NCBI RefSeq assembly: GCF_002563895.1
Contig: NZ_PDJB01000001.1
Span: forward strand, 1,533,501-1,597,500
Reading direction: 5' to 3'
Length of the DNA: 64,000 nucleotides
From: Pseudomonas lurida
GTDB taxonomy: Bacteria > Pseudomonadota > Gammaproteobacteria > Pseudomonadales > Pseudomonadaceae
Numbering within the stretch: position 1 is the stretch's first letter; each line of letters opens with the position of its first letter. The notes below the pieces were generated by a model that was given only the letters and a program-made list of their open reading frames with translations, was not told where the DNA came from and made no database searches. Of the stretch, positions 19,531 to 27,979 are shown piece by piece. The position numbers and the translations under genes were made by a program.

Positions 19531-19857
19531 TTACCGCGCTGCGTTGTCGTCAGCGCTGAGTTCGGTGATGAGTGCCGCGAGGAAGGCCTGGATGGTCTCC
19601 TCGTTGCGCTTGAAAAAGTGCCACTGGCCGGCCTTCTGGCTGCTGATCAACCCCGCCCGTTGCAACGTTGCCAGGTGAGCCGACACCGTCGACTGGGACA
19701 AGCCGCAGCGCTGGTCGATCTGCCCGGCACAGATGCCGTATTCGTGGTTGTGCAGTTGCTCGGGGAACTGCACTTTCGGGTCTTTCAGCCAAGTGAGGAT
19801 GTCTCGTCGTACTGGGTGCGCCAGGGCTTTTATTATTTCGTCGAGGTCGATGGACAT
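19531..19857 (-). CDS. ArsR/SmtB-family transcriptional regulator
   Basis: Small winged-helix repressor of 108 aa: an N-terminal helix starting IIKALAHPVRRDILTWL, the recognition helix LSQSTVSAHLATLQRAG (about 54-70) and the wing GQWHFFKRNEE. It has two cysteines, Cys43 and Cys51, before the recognition helix but no classical metal-binding CVC motif, so a metal sensor is unlikely. As the first gene of the arsR-MFS-xenB operon it is probably an autoregulated repressor responding to electrophiles or quinones (inference). Repeated TATATCG elements upstream are likely operators. Confidence 0.85.
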   Translation of the reverse strand: MSIDLDEIIKALAHPVRRDILTWLKDPKVQFPEQLHNHEYGICAGQIDQRCGLSQSTVSAHLATLQRAGLISSQKAGQWHFFKRNEETIQAFLAALITELSADDNAAR

Positions 19858-19880
19858 GGCAGGTGCTCGGTTGCGTACAG

Positions 19881-19983
19881 CGTTATATCGCGATGAGGCG
19901 AACTTTAAATCGGTCTATCCCGATATACCAATATGATTTTGGTCTGAGCCTAGGCTCAATCGGTATATCGGGTTATAACGATA
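19881..19983. promoter_or_regulatory. Probable operator array of the ArsR-type regulator
   Basis: The element TATATCG occurs at 19884-19890, in reverse at 19921-19927 and again at 19964-19970. The last two belong to the perfect 11-base inverted repeat CCCGATATACC / GGTATATCGGG (19919-19929 and 19962-19972). Between them is the perfect palindrome TGAGCCTAGGCTCA (19945-19958). The array fills the gap between the regulator and the divergent acpH, so both may be controlled. Confidence 0.6.
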
Positions 19984-20011
19984 CGTTGAGCGCAGTGATA
20001 GACTGCGCGTC

Positions 20012-20596
20012 ATGAATTATCTCGCACATCTGCACCTGGGCGGCCAACTTCCTGCGCAACTGCTGGGCAGCCTGTATGGCGACTTTGTCAAAGGCCGCCT
20101 GCAGGGCCAGTTCAACCCGCAAATCGAAGCGGCGATCCAACTGCACCGCGCCATAGACCGCTACACCGACAGTCACCCGTTGGTGGGGGCGGCGTTGTCA
20201 CGCTTCAGCCTGACCCGCAGGCGGTACGCCGGTATTGTCCTCGACGTATTTTTCGACCACTGCCTGGCACGGGACTGGCAGCTTTATGCCGATCAGCCGT
20301 TGGAGCGCTTTACCTCGCAGGTGTACCAGGTGCTGGCGGCCGAGCCGCAATTGCCAGGGCGACTGGCGCAGATTGCGCCGTATATGGCGGCGGATGACTG
20401 GCTGGGGTCGTACCGCGAGTTTGCGGTGATGGAGCAAGTGTTGCGGGGGATTTCGCGGCGGCTGACACGGCCTGAGGAGTTGGGGTTTGCGATGCAGGAG
20501 TTGCACGCGCTTTATGAGCCGTTGAGTGACGACTTCCGTGTGTTCTACCCGGAACTGCAAGCCTTCGCCCTAAAACACCTGACCGCTGAGGTCTGA
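20012..20596 (+). CDS. acpH: Acyl carrier protein phosphodiesterase
   Basis: AcpH (DUF479 family, 194 aa) removes the 4'-phosphopantetheine group from holo-acyl carrier protein in the cytoplasm. The family opening MNYLAHLHL is intact, followed by GSLYGDFVKG and LHRAIDRYTDSHP, which carry the HD-like metal-binding histidines and aspartates, and a VLDVFFDHCLARDW segment. It is divergent from the arsR-type operon and followed by a REP pair. The length matches E. coli AcpH. Confidence 0.9.
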   Translation: MNYLAHLHLGGQLPAQLLGSLYGDFVKGRLQGQFNPQIEAAIQLHRAIDRYTDSHPLVGAALSRFSLTRRRYAGIVLDVFFDHCLARDWQLYADQPLERFTSQVYQVLAAEPQLPGRLAQIAPYMAADDWLGSYREFAVMEQVLRGISRRLTRPEELGFAMQELHALYEPLSDDFRVFYPELQAFALKHLTAEV

Positions 20597-20684
20597 ATGG
20601 GGGCGCGGGCTTGCTCGCGAAAGCGGTGTGTCTCTGACCAATGTGCTGACTGATCCACCGCATTCGCGAGCAAGCCCGCCCCCA
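20597..20684. repeat. REP pair after acpH
   Basis: Two inverted REP units, GCGGGCTTGCTCGCGAA and TTCGCGAGCAAGCCCGC, are separated by about 45 bases. They lie between the convergent ends of acpH and olsA. Confidence 0.88.
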
Positions 20685-20704
20685 CCTGTTTAACCGTGCC
20701 CGTT

Positions 20705-21496
20705 TCAGGCGGCAAATGCCGGCCGCGCATCCACTTGCTCAGTCTCCGGCAACGGCCCAAACAACGCTTTCTGCACTGCCTGCTGCGCCTGGAACGCCAG
20801 CGCCGCGCGTTCCTGCCCGGCGCAGGCGATCGGCTTGAGCACATGGATTTCCACGTCGCCCTGATCATGGGCGAACAAACGCATCAGGTGCGAGAGCAAA
20901 TCATCATCGCCAATGAACGGCGCCAGCGGGTCCACCTGCCCATCGCGCAGGTAACGGATCGCCACCGGTTGCAGCGACACATCCGCATCGATCGCACTGG
21001 CCAGCAAGCGCCCGTGGAACGTGCGCAGGCTGCGCCCGTCGGTGGTGGTGCCTTCGGGGAACATCAGCAGCGGGTGTTGCTGTTCCAAGTGGCGAGTCAT
21101 TTGCTTGCGGATCAATTGGCTGTCGCCCGATCCCCGGCGAATAAACAAGCTGCCGGCCTTGGCCGCCAACCAGCCCGCCACCGGCCAGGTGCGCACCTCG
21201 GCCTTGGACAGGAACGACAGCGGCGTGACCATGCCCAACAAGGGGATGTCGGTCCACGACACGTGGTTGCTCACCCACAGCATCGGGGTTTGCGGCAACT
21301 CACCGTGCACGGTCACGCGAAAGGGCAAGGCGTTGGTCAGCCGCGCCATAAAGAACCGCGACCAACGCTGGCGCCGCACCATCGAGTTGGCGATGCCCAA
21401 GCGTTCGAACACACCAAACACACTGGCCATGCTCAAGCCCAGCGCCACCACCAGCAGTACCCGGGCAATGCGCCCGTACACGCGCAGGCGGCTCAT
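20705..21496 (-). CDS. olsA: Lyso-ornithine lipid O-acyltransferase
   Basis: PlsC-family membrane acyltransferase (263 aa) that adds the second fatty acid to lyso-ornithine lipid. After an N-terminal membrane helix come the catalytic motif NHVSWTD (His and Asp, about residue 77), the acceptor-binding motif FPEGTT (about 147) and FIRRGSG. The start at 21496 overlaps the olsB stop (ATGA), so the two are coupled. In isolation it could be read as a 1-acyl-glycerol-3-phosphate acyltransferase; the adjacent olsB decides for OlsA. Confidence 0.88.
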   Translation of the reverse strand: MSRLRVYGRIARVLLVVALGLSMASVFGVFERLGIANSMVRRQRWSRFFMARLTNALPFRVTVHGELPQTPMLWVSNHVSWTDIPLLGMVTPLSFLSKAEVRTWPVAGWLAAKAGSLFIRRGSGDSQLIRKQMTRHLEQQHPLLMFPEGTTTDGRSLRTFHGRLLASAIDADVSLQPVAIRYLRDGQVDPLAPFIGDDDLLSHLMRLFAHDQGDVEIHVLKPIACAGQERAALAFQAQQAVQKALFGPLPETEQVDARPAFAA

Positions 21497-22251
21497 CACA
21501 TGGCCGCCTTGAAGTGGCGGGCGTAACGCGGGCACAGCTCATCGCGCTTGAGCAGGATGAATACGTCGGCCACCTGGAAATCTTCATCCCAGCACGGCTC
21601 GCCGCAGATCTTCGCACCCAGGCGCATGTAGGCCTTGAGCAGCGGCGGCATTTCGGCAATCACGTTGGACGGCAGGTCCAGCGCCGGCAGTGGTTTTTTC
21701 GGTTCGGCACGCAGGTGTTCGTTGCACAGGTAGCGTTCGCGCAGGCGCTGCATGATCGCGTGAGCCTGGATGCCGCCGTCGTGCATCGGAATGCTCGCGC
21801 AGCCCATCAGGTAGCTGTAGCCGCCCTGGTTGAGCACTTCAGCCAACTCGCCCCACAACACGGCGATGGTGCCGCCGTTGCGATAGGCCGGGTCGACGCA
21901 CGTACGGCCGATCTCCAGGATCGGGCCCTGCAAATGCAGCAAGCCATGCAGGCTGAATTCTTCTTCGCTGTAGAACCGGCCCAGGGTGCTGGCAGCCTGG
22001 TGGTCGAGCAGGCGGGTGGTGGCGACGAGTCGACCGCTGTTCAAGTCCCGCACGCCGATGTGGCTGCAGTGAACATCATAGTCATCCATGTCCAGTCCCA
22101 GCTCAGCGCCTTTCAGCTTGGCGTTGAACTCGCCGCTGAACACGTTGAACCGCAGGGCCTGGGCTTCCTGCAACGCCTGCGCGCCAACCAGGCGTTCGGC
22201 TTGCAGACGGCGTTCATTGCCGGTGTCGCTGATGCGGGCGATCTGAGTCAT
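21496..22251 (-). CDS. olsB: L-ornithine N(alpha)-acyltransferase
   Basis: OlsB (251 aa) transfers a 3-hydroxyacyl group from ACP to the alpha-amino group of ornithine, the first step of ornithine lipid synthesis. It is GNAT-like: family blocks are [15 protein letters not shown] (about 33-47), [11 protein letters not shown] and [15 protein letters not shown]. An open frame extends to 22275, but the ATG at 22251 follows a GGAGA ribosome site and gives the usual N-terminus. Ornithine lipids replace phospholipids when phosphate is scarce. The leader upstream contains two hairpins and PhoB-box-like repeats. Confidence 0.9.
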   Translation of the reverse strand: MTQIARISDTGNERRLQAERLVGAQALQEAQALRFNVFSGEFNAKLKGAELGLDMDDYDVHCSHIGVRDLNSGRLVATTRLLDHQAASTLGRFYSEEEFSLHGLLHLQGPILEIGRTCVDPAYRNGGTIAVLWGELAEVLNQGGYSYLMGCASIPMHDGGIQAHAIMQRLRERYLCNEHLRAEPKKPLPALDLPSNVIAEMPPLLKAYMRLGAKICGEPCWDEDFQVADVFILLKRDELCPRYARHFKAAM

Positions 22252-22256
22252 GGCGA

Positions 22257-22308
22257 GTCTCCGAGTGCCGGCCACGATTTCGGCCGGTCGACTTTGTTGT
22301 CCAAAGTC
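22257..22308 (-). promoter_or_regulatory. Structured 5' leader of olsBA (two tandem hairpins before the ribosome site)
   Basis: In the olsBA transcript GACUUUG-(5)-CAAAGUC is followed after two bases by CCGGCC-(8)-GGCCGG, and five bases later by the GGAGA ribosome site. Both stems are perfect. The second stem is next to the ribosome site, so folding or protein binding could gate translation. No U-run follows, so this is not a simple terminator. Confidence 0.5.
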
Positions 22309-22346
22309 AGGCTATGTAGGCTCGGTGTCATCTCCATGAAGTTATG

Positions 22347-22388
22347 GTGACGCTTGGATGACAGCCCCCTGTGTCGCAAATCTGTCAT
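22347..22388. promoter_or_regulatory. Divergent PhoB-box-like repeats between olsB and the serine hydrolase gene
   Basis: On the plus strand GTGTCGC-AAAT-CTGTCAT (22371-22388) has the 7+4+7 form of a Pho box, and the -10-like TAGGCT begins 10 bases later (22399). On the minus strand CTGTCAT-CCAA-GCGTCAC (22364-22347) points toward olsB. One half of each is a perfect CTGTCAT and the other half is degenerate. Confidence 0.42.
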
Positions 22389-22437
22389 CACCCTCGGCTA
22401 GGCTCGCGGGCTTGAATGCCCCCTCGAGTTTGCGTCC

Positions 22438-23511
22438 ATGGTCAGAGGCCTGTTGTGTGTTGCCCTGTTGTTCATCACCGTTGCCGCCCACGCGCAAACC
22501 TGGCCGGATAAAGACTGGGCCAAGGGCACACCGCTCAGTGGTCCTGCTGTCGATGCCCTGGAGGCCTACGCTTTTCCGCCGCGCGACGACGCCACCCGCC
22601 AAGGCATTCGTACCGATGCGCTGCTGGTGGTCCGTGACGGCGAGGTCATCTATGAACGTTACGCGGCGCCCACCACGGCCAGCACGCCGCACCTCACGTG
22701 GTCGGTCAGTAAAAGCCTGATGGCCACGGTCCTGGGCGTGGCCTACGGCGATAACCGTTTCAAACTGACCGACCCGGTGGCGCGTTTCTACCCGCCGATG
22801 AAACAGCACCCGAACGTGACCATGGCCGACCTGCTGCACTGGGCCTCGGGCCTGGACTGGCAGGAAGACTACGAATACGCGCCGTTGAAATCCTCGGTCG
22901 TGGCGATGCTCTACACCCGTGGTCGCGCCGACATGGCCGACTTTGCCGCAGACACCGCAGCGGCCATTGCCCCGGGCCAAGCCTTTCGTTATTCCAGCGG
23001 CGACACCAATCTGTTGTCCGCCGCGCTCAAGGGCATGCTTGGCCACAAGGCCTATATGAGCTACCCGTGGGATGCGCTGTTCAAGCCCCTGGGCATTCGC
23101 AGCGCCACCTGGGAAACCGACGCCGACGAAACCTTCGTCGCCTCGTCCTACGCCTACCTCACCGCTCGCGATCTGGCGCGTGTTGGCCTGCTGATGGCAC
23201 GCAATGGTCGCTGGGGTGATCAGCAATTGCTGCCCAGCGACTGGGTCGCCTTCAACCGCCAGCCGTTCGATAAATACAAGGCCGGGCAGGACGAAGCCGT
23301 CCCCGGCGGTCATTGGTGGCTCAACCAGGGCACGCCTCGGCCCTGGCCCGATGCGCCCGCCGACACCTTCGCCGCCCTTGGCCATTGGGGCCAGGCGCTG
23401 TACGTGATGCCCGACGAACACCTGGTGATCGTGCGCTACGGCGATGACCGCGACGGCAGCTATCGCCATAACGAACTGCTTAAACGCGTGCTTGCGGCGG
23501 TGCAACCATGA
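22438..23511 (+). CDS. Secreted serine hydrolase of the beta-lactamase (class C) family
   Basis: Protein of 357 aa with a signal peptide (cleavage near AHAQ, residue 19) and a penicillin-binding fold. The SxxK motif is Ser89-Val-Ser-Lys92 in TWSVSKSLMA, the second motif is Tyr185-Ser-Ser in FRYSSGDTN, and GHWGQ near the C-terminus replaces the KTG motif. Such proteins are often esterases, amidases or D-aminopeptidases rather than antibiotic-degrading enzymes; the substrate is unknown. It overlaps the small downstream gene by four bases. A Pho-box-like element lies upstream. Confidence 0.85.
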   Translation: MVRGLLCVALLFITVAAHAQTWPDKDWAKGTPLSGPAVDALEAYAFPPRDDATRQGIRTDALLVVRDGEVIYERYAAPTTASTPHLTWSVSKSLMATVLGVAYGDNRFKLTDPVARFYPPMKQHPNVTMADLLHWASGLDWQEDYEYAPLKSSVVAMLYTRGRADMADFAADTAAAIAPGQAFRYSSGDTNLLSAALKGMLGHKAYMSYPWDALFKPLGIRSATWETDADETFVASSYAYLTARDLARVGLLMARNGRWGDQQLLPSDWVAFNRQPFDKYKAGQDEAVPGGHWWLNQGTPRPWPDAPADTFAALGHWGQALYVMPDEHLVIVRYGDDRDGSYRHNELLKRVLAAVQP

Positions 23512-23822
23512 TCCGGCGTCGCCCGTTTGCCAGCCTGTTTGTGCTGCTGTTACTCGCGTTGCTGGGCTGGGTCTGGCACGAGCGCGTCAACCTGCAAGCC
23601 TTCCCCGACATCATCTCGGCCTACACCGCCAAGGAGTATTGCTCGTGCCGGTACGTGGCGAACAACCCGGCCGAGTATTGCCGGGGCTATGTGAAGCAGT
23701 ACGTGCCCACCCATGCCTTCAGCGACAACCCGGAGCGCAGTGAAGTGACGGCGAGTGGGTTGGGGCGTACGCACAGTGCACGGTGGTTGGGGGATCGCCA
23801 AGGCTGTCGCCTGTTGCCCTGA
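23508..23822 (+). CDS. Small conserved membrane-anchored or secreted protein, function unknown
   Basis: Protein of 104 aa whose start overlaps the serine hydrolase stop (ATGA), so it is translationally coupled. An N-terminal hydrophobic segment (about 8-23) would export or anchor it. The rest holds four cysteines, three close together in KEYCSCRYVANNPAEYC and one near the end (QGCRLLP), suggesting disulphides in the periplasm. I do not recognise a domain. The coupling suggests a partner, inhibitor or activator of the hydrolase. Confidence 0.75.
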   Translation: MIRRRPFASLFVLLLLALLGWVWHERVNLQAFPDIISAYTAKEYCSCRYVANNPAEYCRGYVKQYVPTHAFSDNPERSEVTASGLGRTHSARWLGDRQGCRLLP

Positions 23823-23892
23823 GGTTCCACAGGGTGGAACCACCTTTGATTGTCCTCGCGCGCACATCGCGGTTAGCTGGCGGTGTGTTGCA

Positions 23893-23900
23893 AACAAGAA
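23893..23900 (+). promoter_or_regulatory. Hfq/Crc-type CA motif before the amidohydrolase operon
   Basis: AACAAGAA matches AANAANAA exactly and lies 30 bases before the amidohydrolase ATG, probably inside the leader. It suggests carbon catabolite repression of the operon by Hfq with Crc. Confidence 0.4.
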
Positions 23901-23930
23901 CGGGAACACCCGCCTGTGAGGAGAATCACC

Positions 23931-25106
23931 ATGCGCCCACACCAGCACATCCTGGATTGGCTCAGCGACGTTGCCGGCGATTTGCACGCCGTGCGGCAGG
24001 ACATCCATGCCCACCCTGAACTGGGCTTCGAAGAAAACCGCACGTCAGCGCTGGTCGCCCAATCCCTGGCGGGTTGGGGTTACGAAGTGCATACCGGTAT
24101 TGGCAAAACCGGTGTCGTGGGTGTGCTGCGCAATGGCAGCAGCTCGCGCACTCTCGGCATCCGCGCCGACATGGACGCCTTGCCCATCATCGAAAACACC
24201 GGCGCGGCCTATACCAGCCAGCACGCCGGTTGCATGCACGCCTGCGGACATGACGGCCATACCACCATGGTGCTCGGCGCCGCGCGCTACCTGGCAGCGA
24301 CCCGGCAATTCGACGGCACCTTGAACCTGATTTTCCAACCCGCCGAAGAAGGCCAGGGTGGCGCCGAAGCGATGCTCGCCGACGGTTTGCTGGAGCGTTT
24401 CCCCTGTGACGGTCTGTTCGGCATGCACAATATGCCGGGCTTGCCGGCGGGGCATCTGGGCCTGCGGGTGGGGCCGATGATGGCGTCCCAGGACTTGCTC
24501 ACGGTGACCTTGGAAGGCGTCGGCGGTCATGGTTCCATGCCGCACCTGACCGTCGATCCGCTGGTGGCCGCAGCCAGTATGGTCATGGCCTTGCAGACGG
24601 TGGTGGCACGCAATATCGACACCCAGGAAGCCGCCGTGGTCACGGTCGGCGCCCTGCAGGCCGGCCAGGCCGCCAATGTGATTCCCCAGGAGGCGTTATT
24701 GCGCCTGAGCCTGCGCGCGCTCAACCCCCAGGTGCGCGAGCAGATGCTGGAAAGGGTCATGGCAATCATCAAGACCCAGGCCGACAGCTTCGGTTGCACG
24801 GTGCACATCGAACACCGCCCGGCCTACCCGGTGCTGGTCAACCACCCCGAAGAAACCGAGTTCGCCCGCCAGGTCGGCGTGGCCTTGCTCGGTGCCGATG
24901 CGGTGGACGCCAACACCCGCACGCTGATGGGCAGCGAAGACTTTGCCTGGATGCTGCAGCGCTGTCCGGGCAGTTACCTGTTTATCGGCAACGGCGTGTC
25001 GCGGCCGATGGTGCACAACCCCGCCTATGACTTCAACGACGACATCCTGCTGACCGGCGCCGCCTATTGGGGGGCACTGGCCGAGAGCTGGCTCAAGCCT
25101 GCCTGA
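23931..25106 (+). CDS. M20-family amidohydrolase (hippurate hydrolase/N-acyl-amino-acid hydrolase type)
   Basis: Metal-dependent amidohydrolase of 391 aa. Metal and catalytic motifs are in order: IHAHPELGFEE (about 26-36), GIRADMDALPI (about 80), CMHACGHDGHT (about 104-113), FQPAEEGQGGA (about 142) and a C-terminal MGSEDFAW. Relatives hydrolyse hippurate, N-acetyl amino acids, indole-acetyl-amino acids or N-acyl diaminopimelate. The ATG at 23931 follows GAGGAGAAT; the longer frame from 23883 lacks a good site. It is the first gene of a set with a transporter and an amidase, so an N-acylated amino acid or amide is the likely substrate (inference). Confidence 0.88.
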   Translation: MRPHQHILDWLSDVAGDLHAVRQDIHAHPELGFEENRTSALVAQSLAGWGYEVHTGIGKTGVVGVLRNGSSSRTLGIRADMDALPIIENTGAAYTSQHAGCMHACGHDGHTTMVLGAARYLAATRQFDGTLNLIFQPAEEGQGGAEAMLADGLLERFPCDGLFGMHNMPGLPAGHLGLRVGPMMASQDLLTVTLEGVGGHGSMPHLTVDPLVAAASMVMALQTVVARNIDTQEAAVVTVGALQAGQAANVIPQEALLRLSLRALNPQVREQMLERVMAIIKTQADSFGCTVHIEHRPAYPVLVNHPEETEFARQVGVALLGADAVDANTRTLMGSEDFAWMLQRCPGSYLFIGNGVSRPMVHNPAYDFNDDILLTGAAYWGALAESWLKPA

Positions 25107-25165
25107 CGACCTCTTTTTTTCTGCCGCTGGACCCTTTCCCTTATCGGTTGAATGGAGTGTTCCTC

Positions 25166-26476
25166 ATGCAGACTGTACAACAGGGCGTATCCCGCACCCG
25201 CCAAGTCGTGGCGGCCGTGATCGGCAATGCGCTGGAATGGTATGACTTCATCGTTTATGGCTTTCTGGCCAGCATCATCGCCCGGCAGTTTTTCCCGTCG
25301 GAGGATGAGTACGCCTCGCTGTTGATGGCCTTGGCGACCTTCGGTGTCGGATTTTTCATGCGGCCGGTGGGCGGCATCCTGCTGGGGATGTATTCCGACC
25401 GCAAAGGCCGCAAGGCGGCGATGCAGCTGATTATCCGGCTGATGACCGTGTCCATCGCGTTGATCGCCTTTGCTCCCAACTATGCCGCCATCGGTATGGG
25501 CGCACCGTTGTTGATCGTGGTGGCGCGCATGCTTCAGGGGTTCGCCACGGGCGGTGAGTACGCGAGTGCCACGGCGTTCCTGGTAGAAAGCGCACCGGCC
25601 CATCGCAAAGGCTTGTATGGCTCCTGGCAGTTAGTGGGGCAGTGCCTAGCGGTGTTTGGCGGGGCGGCGATGGTGGCGACGGTTACCCACTTCTTTTCCG
25701 CGCAAACCCTCGACCTCTGGGGCTGGCGCCTGCCGTTTGTGTTTGGCTTGCTGATCGGTCCGGTGGGGCTGTGGATTCGCCGGCACATGGAGGACCCTGA
25801 AGAGTTCGTCGAGGCACGCAAACAGGCGACCGGGCCGGCGCCGAGCCTGATGCAGGTGGTCCGGGAGCATCGGCGCAGCATCCTGGTCTCCATGGGGTTG
25901 GCCTGCGGCGCGACCGTGTCGTTCTACGTGGTGCTGGTGAACATGCCGACCTTCGCCCACAAGAACCTGGGCTTGCCGCTCGACCAGGTGCTGATGGTGC
26001 AGATGTTCGCCGTGGCGCTGATGACCGTGGTGATCCCGCTGTCCGGGTTGTTGTCGGATCGCCTGGGACGGCGGCCCGTGTTGATGGCGTTCACCCTGGC
26101 GTTCTTCGTGATGGTCTACCCGCTGTATGTGTGGGTCGCGGCCGCGCCGTCCATCGAGCACCTGCTGGTGATGCAGGTGATGTTGTGCACGGCCATCGGC
26201 GGCTTCTTCGGCCCGGCGCCGACGGCGCTGGCCGAACAGTTTCCCATCGAGGTGCGCTCGACCGGCGTGTCCGTGGCCTATAACGTGGCCGTCATGGTAT
26301 TCGGCGGTTTTGCCCCCTTGATCGTCACCTGGCTGAGCAAGGTGCTGGGCACGCCGGTAGCGCCATCGTTCTATGTGTTGTTCGCTTGCGTGCTGACGCT
26401 GATGGGCACTTACTGCATGCAGGAGGCACCGCGGGCCAAGAAACCGCTGCCGTTTTCCAAAGAGGTGAAGCCTTGA
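25166..26476 (+). CDS. MFS transporter, MHS (citrate/metabolite:H+ symporter) family
   Basis: Inner-membrane symporter of 436 aa with twelve hydrophobic segments and MHS motifs: GNALEWYDFIVYGF near residue 17, YSDRKGRKAAM in loop 2-3 and LSDRLGRRPVLM in the second half. Members import carboxylates such as citrate, proline betaine or alpha-ketoglutarate. The ATG at 25166 begins the conserved region after a GGAGTG ribosome site; an open frame starts at 25067 inside the previous gene. It lies between two amide-cleaving enzymes and its stop overlaps the amidase start, so it probably brings in their substrate. Confidence 0.86.
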   Translation: MQTVQQGVSRTRQVVAAVIGNALEWYDFIVYGFLASIIARQFFPSEDEYASLLMALATFGVGFFMRPVGGILLGMYSDRKGRKAAMQLIIRLMTVSIALIAFAPNYAAIGMGAPLLIVVARMLQGFATGGEYASATAFLVESAPAHRKGLYGSWQLVGQCLAVFGGAAMVATVTHFFSAQTLDLWGWRLPFVFGLLIGPVGLWIRRHMEDPEEFVEARKQATGPAPSLMQVVREHRRSILVSMGLACGATVSFYVVLVNMPTFAHKNLGLPLDQVLMVQMFAVALMTVVIPLSGLLSDRLGRRPVLMAFTLAFFVMVYPLYVWVAAAPSIEHLLVMQVMLCTAIGGFFGPAPTALAEQFPIEVRSTGVSVAYNVAVMVFGGFAPLIVTWLSKVLGTPVAPSFYVLFACVLTLMGTYCMQEAPRAKKPLPFSKEVKP

Positions 26477-27915
26477 GTATTGTCGATTGGGATGCCACCG
26501 AGCTGTCGCGTGCGATCCATGCACGGCAGGTGTCGTGCGAAGAAGTGATGCAGGCGTACCTGGCGCAGATCCAGCGCTTGAACCCGGGCGTGAATGCGCT
26601 GGTGTCGCTGCGTGATGCCGACGACGTCATGGCTGAGGCTCGTGTGCGTGACCATGAGTTGGACCAGGGCCGCTCGCGTGGTTGGATGCATGGCATGCCC
26701 CAGGCGATCAAAGACCTGGCGGCCACCCAAGGTTTGCGCACCACCTTGGGTTCGCCGCTGTTCGCCGAGCATGTGCCGAGTGAAGACGCCATCAGCGTGG
26801 CGCGGGTGCGGGCCAGCGGCGCGATCATTATCGGTAAGAGCAACGTGCCCGAGTTCGGCCTGGGCTCGCAGACCTACAACACCCTGTTCGGTACCACCGG
26901 CAACGCCTACGACGCAAGCCTGGTGGCCGGCGGCAGCAGCGGCGGGGCGGCGGTGGCCTTGGCCCTGCGTATGCTGCCGGTGGCCGATGGCAGCGACATG
27001 ATGGGGTCGTTGCGCAACCCGGCGGCGTTCAACAACGTGTTCGGCTTGCGCCCCTCCCAAGGCCGCGTGCCTCACGGGCCCATGCCCGAACTGTTCGTGC
27101 AGCAACTGGGTACCGAAGGGCCGATGGGCCGCAGCGTGACTGACGTGGCGCGGTTGCTGAGCATCCAGGCGGGTTACGACCCGCGGGCGCCATTATCGTC
27201 CAGGGACGATCCCGCGATTTTCGGCCAGCCGTTGCAGCGCGATTTCAAGGGCGTGCGCGTGGGCTGGCTGGGGGATTACAACGGCTACCTGCCGATGGAC
27301 GACGGTGTGCTGAGCCTGTGCGAATCGTCCCTCGGCGATTTCGCTGCGCTGGGCTGCGCCGTGGAAAGCTGCCAGCCAGACTTCTCCATGGCGCGGCTGT
27401 GGCGCAGTTGGTTGGTGCATCGTCACTGGCTGGTGCACGGCAATCTCGGCGCGGCCTACGCCAACCCGAAGAAACGCGCGCTGCTCAAGCCCGAAGCACA
27501 ATGGGAAGTGGAGGGTGGCCTGGGCTTGAGTGCCCAGCAGGTGTACCAGGCGTCAGTGGATCGCAGCGAGTGGTACCGCGCGTTGGCCAAGCTGTTCGAG
27601 CGTTACGATTTCCTGTTGTTGCCCACCGCCCAAGTGTTCCCTTTCGATGCACGACATGCGTGGCCGCGCCTCGTTGGCGGGCGCGAAATGGACACCTATC
27701 ACCGTTGGATGGAGGTGGTGATCGGCCCGACCCTGGCGGGGCTGCCGAGCATGAGCGTGCCCGTGGGCTTCAACCCCCAGGGCCTGCCCATGGGCATGCA
27801 AATCATCGGCCCGGCCCAGGCGGACCGGGCGGTGCTGCAATTGGCCTACGCCCATGAACAGCTGACGCAATGGGTTCAGCGTCGGCCGCCGGCGTGCCTT
27901 GAATCGACGGGTTGA
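26473..27915 (+). CDS. Amidase (amidase-signature family)
   Basis: Amidase of 480 aa with the complete Ser-cisSer-Lys triad: Lys80 (GMPQAIKDLA), Ser155 (VAGGSSGGAAV) and nucleophile Ser179 (GSDMMGSLRNPA). It starts at a TTG overlapping the transporter stop (TTGA) and preceded by GAGGTGAAG; an in-frame ATG at 26386 lies within the transporter gene and is unlikely. The C-terminal half resembles bacterial amidases including 6-aminohexanoate-cyclic-dimer hydrolase. The substrate is unknown. It closes a hydrolase-transporter-amidase operon. Confidence 0.88.
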   Translation: MSIVDWDATELSRAIHARQVSCEEVMQAYLAQIQRLNPGVNALVSLRDADDVMAEARVRDHELDQGRSRGWMHGMPQAIKDLAATQGLRTTLGSPLFAEHVPSEDAISVARVRASGAIIIGKSNVPEFGLGSQTYNTLFGTTGNAYDASLVAGGSSGGAAVALALRMLPVADGSDMMGSLRNPAAFNNVFGLRPSQGRVPHGPMPELFVQQLGTEGPMGRSVTDVARLLSIQAGYDPRAPLSSRDDPAIFGQPLQRDFKGVRVGWLGDYNGYLPMDDGVLSLCESSLGDFAALGCAVESCQPDFSMARLWRSWLVHRHWLVHGNLGAAYANPKKRALLKPEAQWEVEGGLGLSAQQVYQASVDRSEWYRALAKLFERYDFLLLPTAQVFPFDARHAWPRLVGGREMDTYHRWMEVVIGPTLAGLPSMSVPVGFNPQGLPMGMQIIGPAQADRAVLQLAYAHEQLTQWVQRRPPACLESTG

Positions 27916-27979
27916 TGCGCGACCAGGCCTGTATCTTGCTGTGAAAAATGATCATCCATCGGCAACAGGGAGATCGAAC

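Noticed and set aside
22438..23511. Calling the serine hydrolase an AmpC beta-lactamase
   Set aside because: The YxN and KTG motifs are not conserved (YSS and HWG instead), so antibiotic hydrolysis is not supported.
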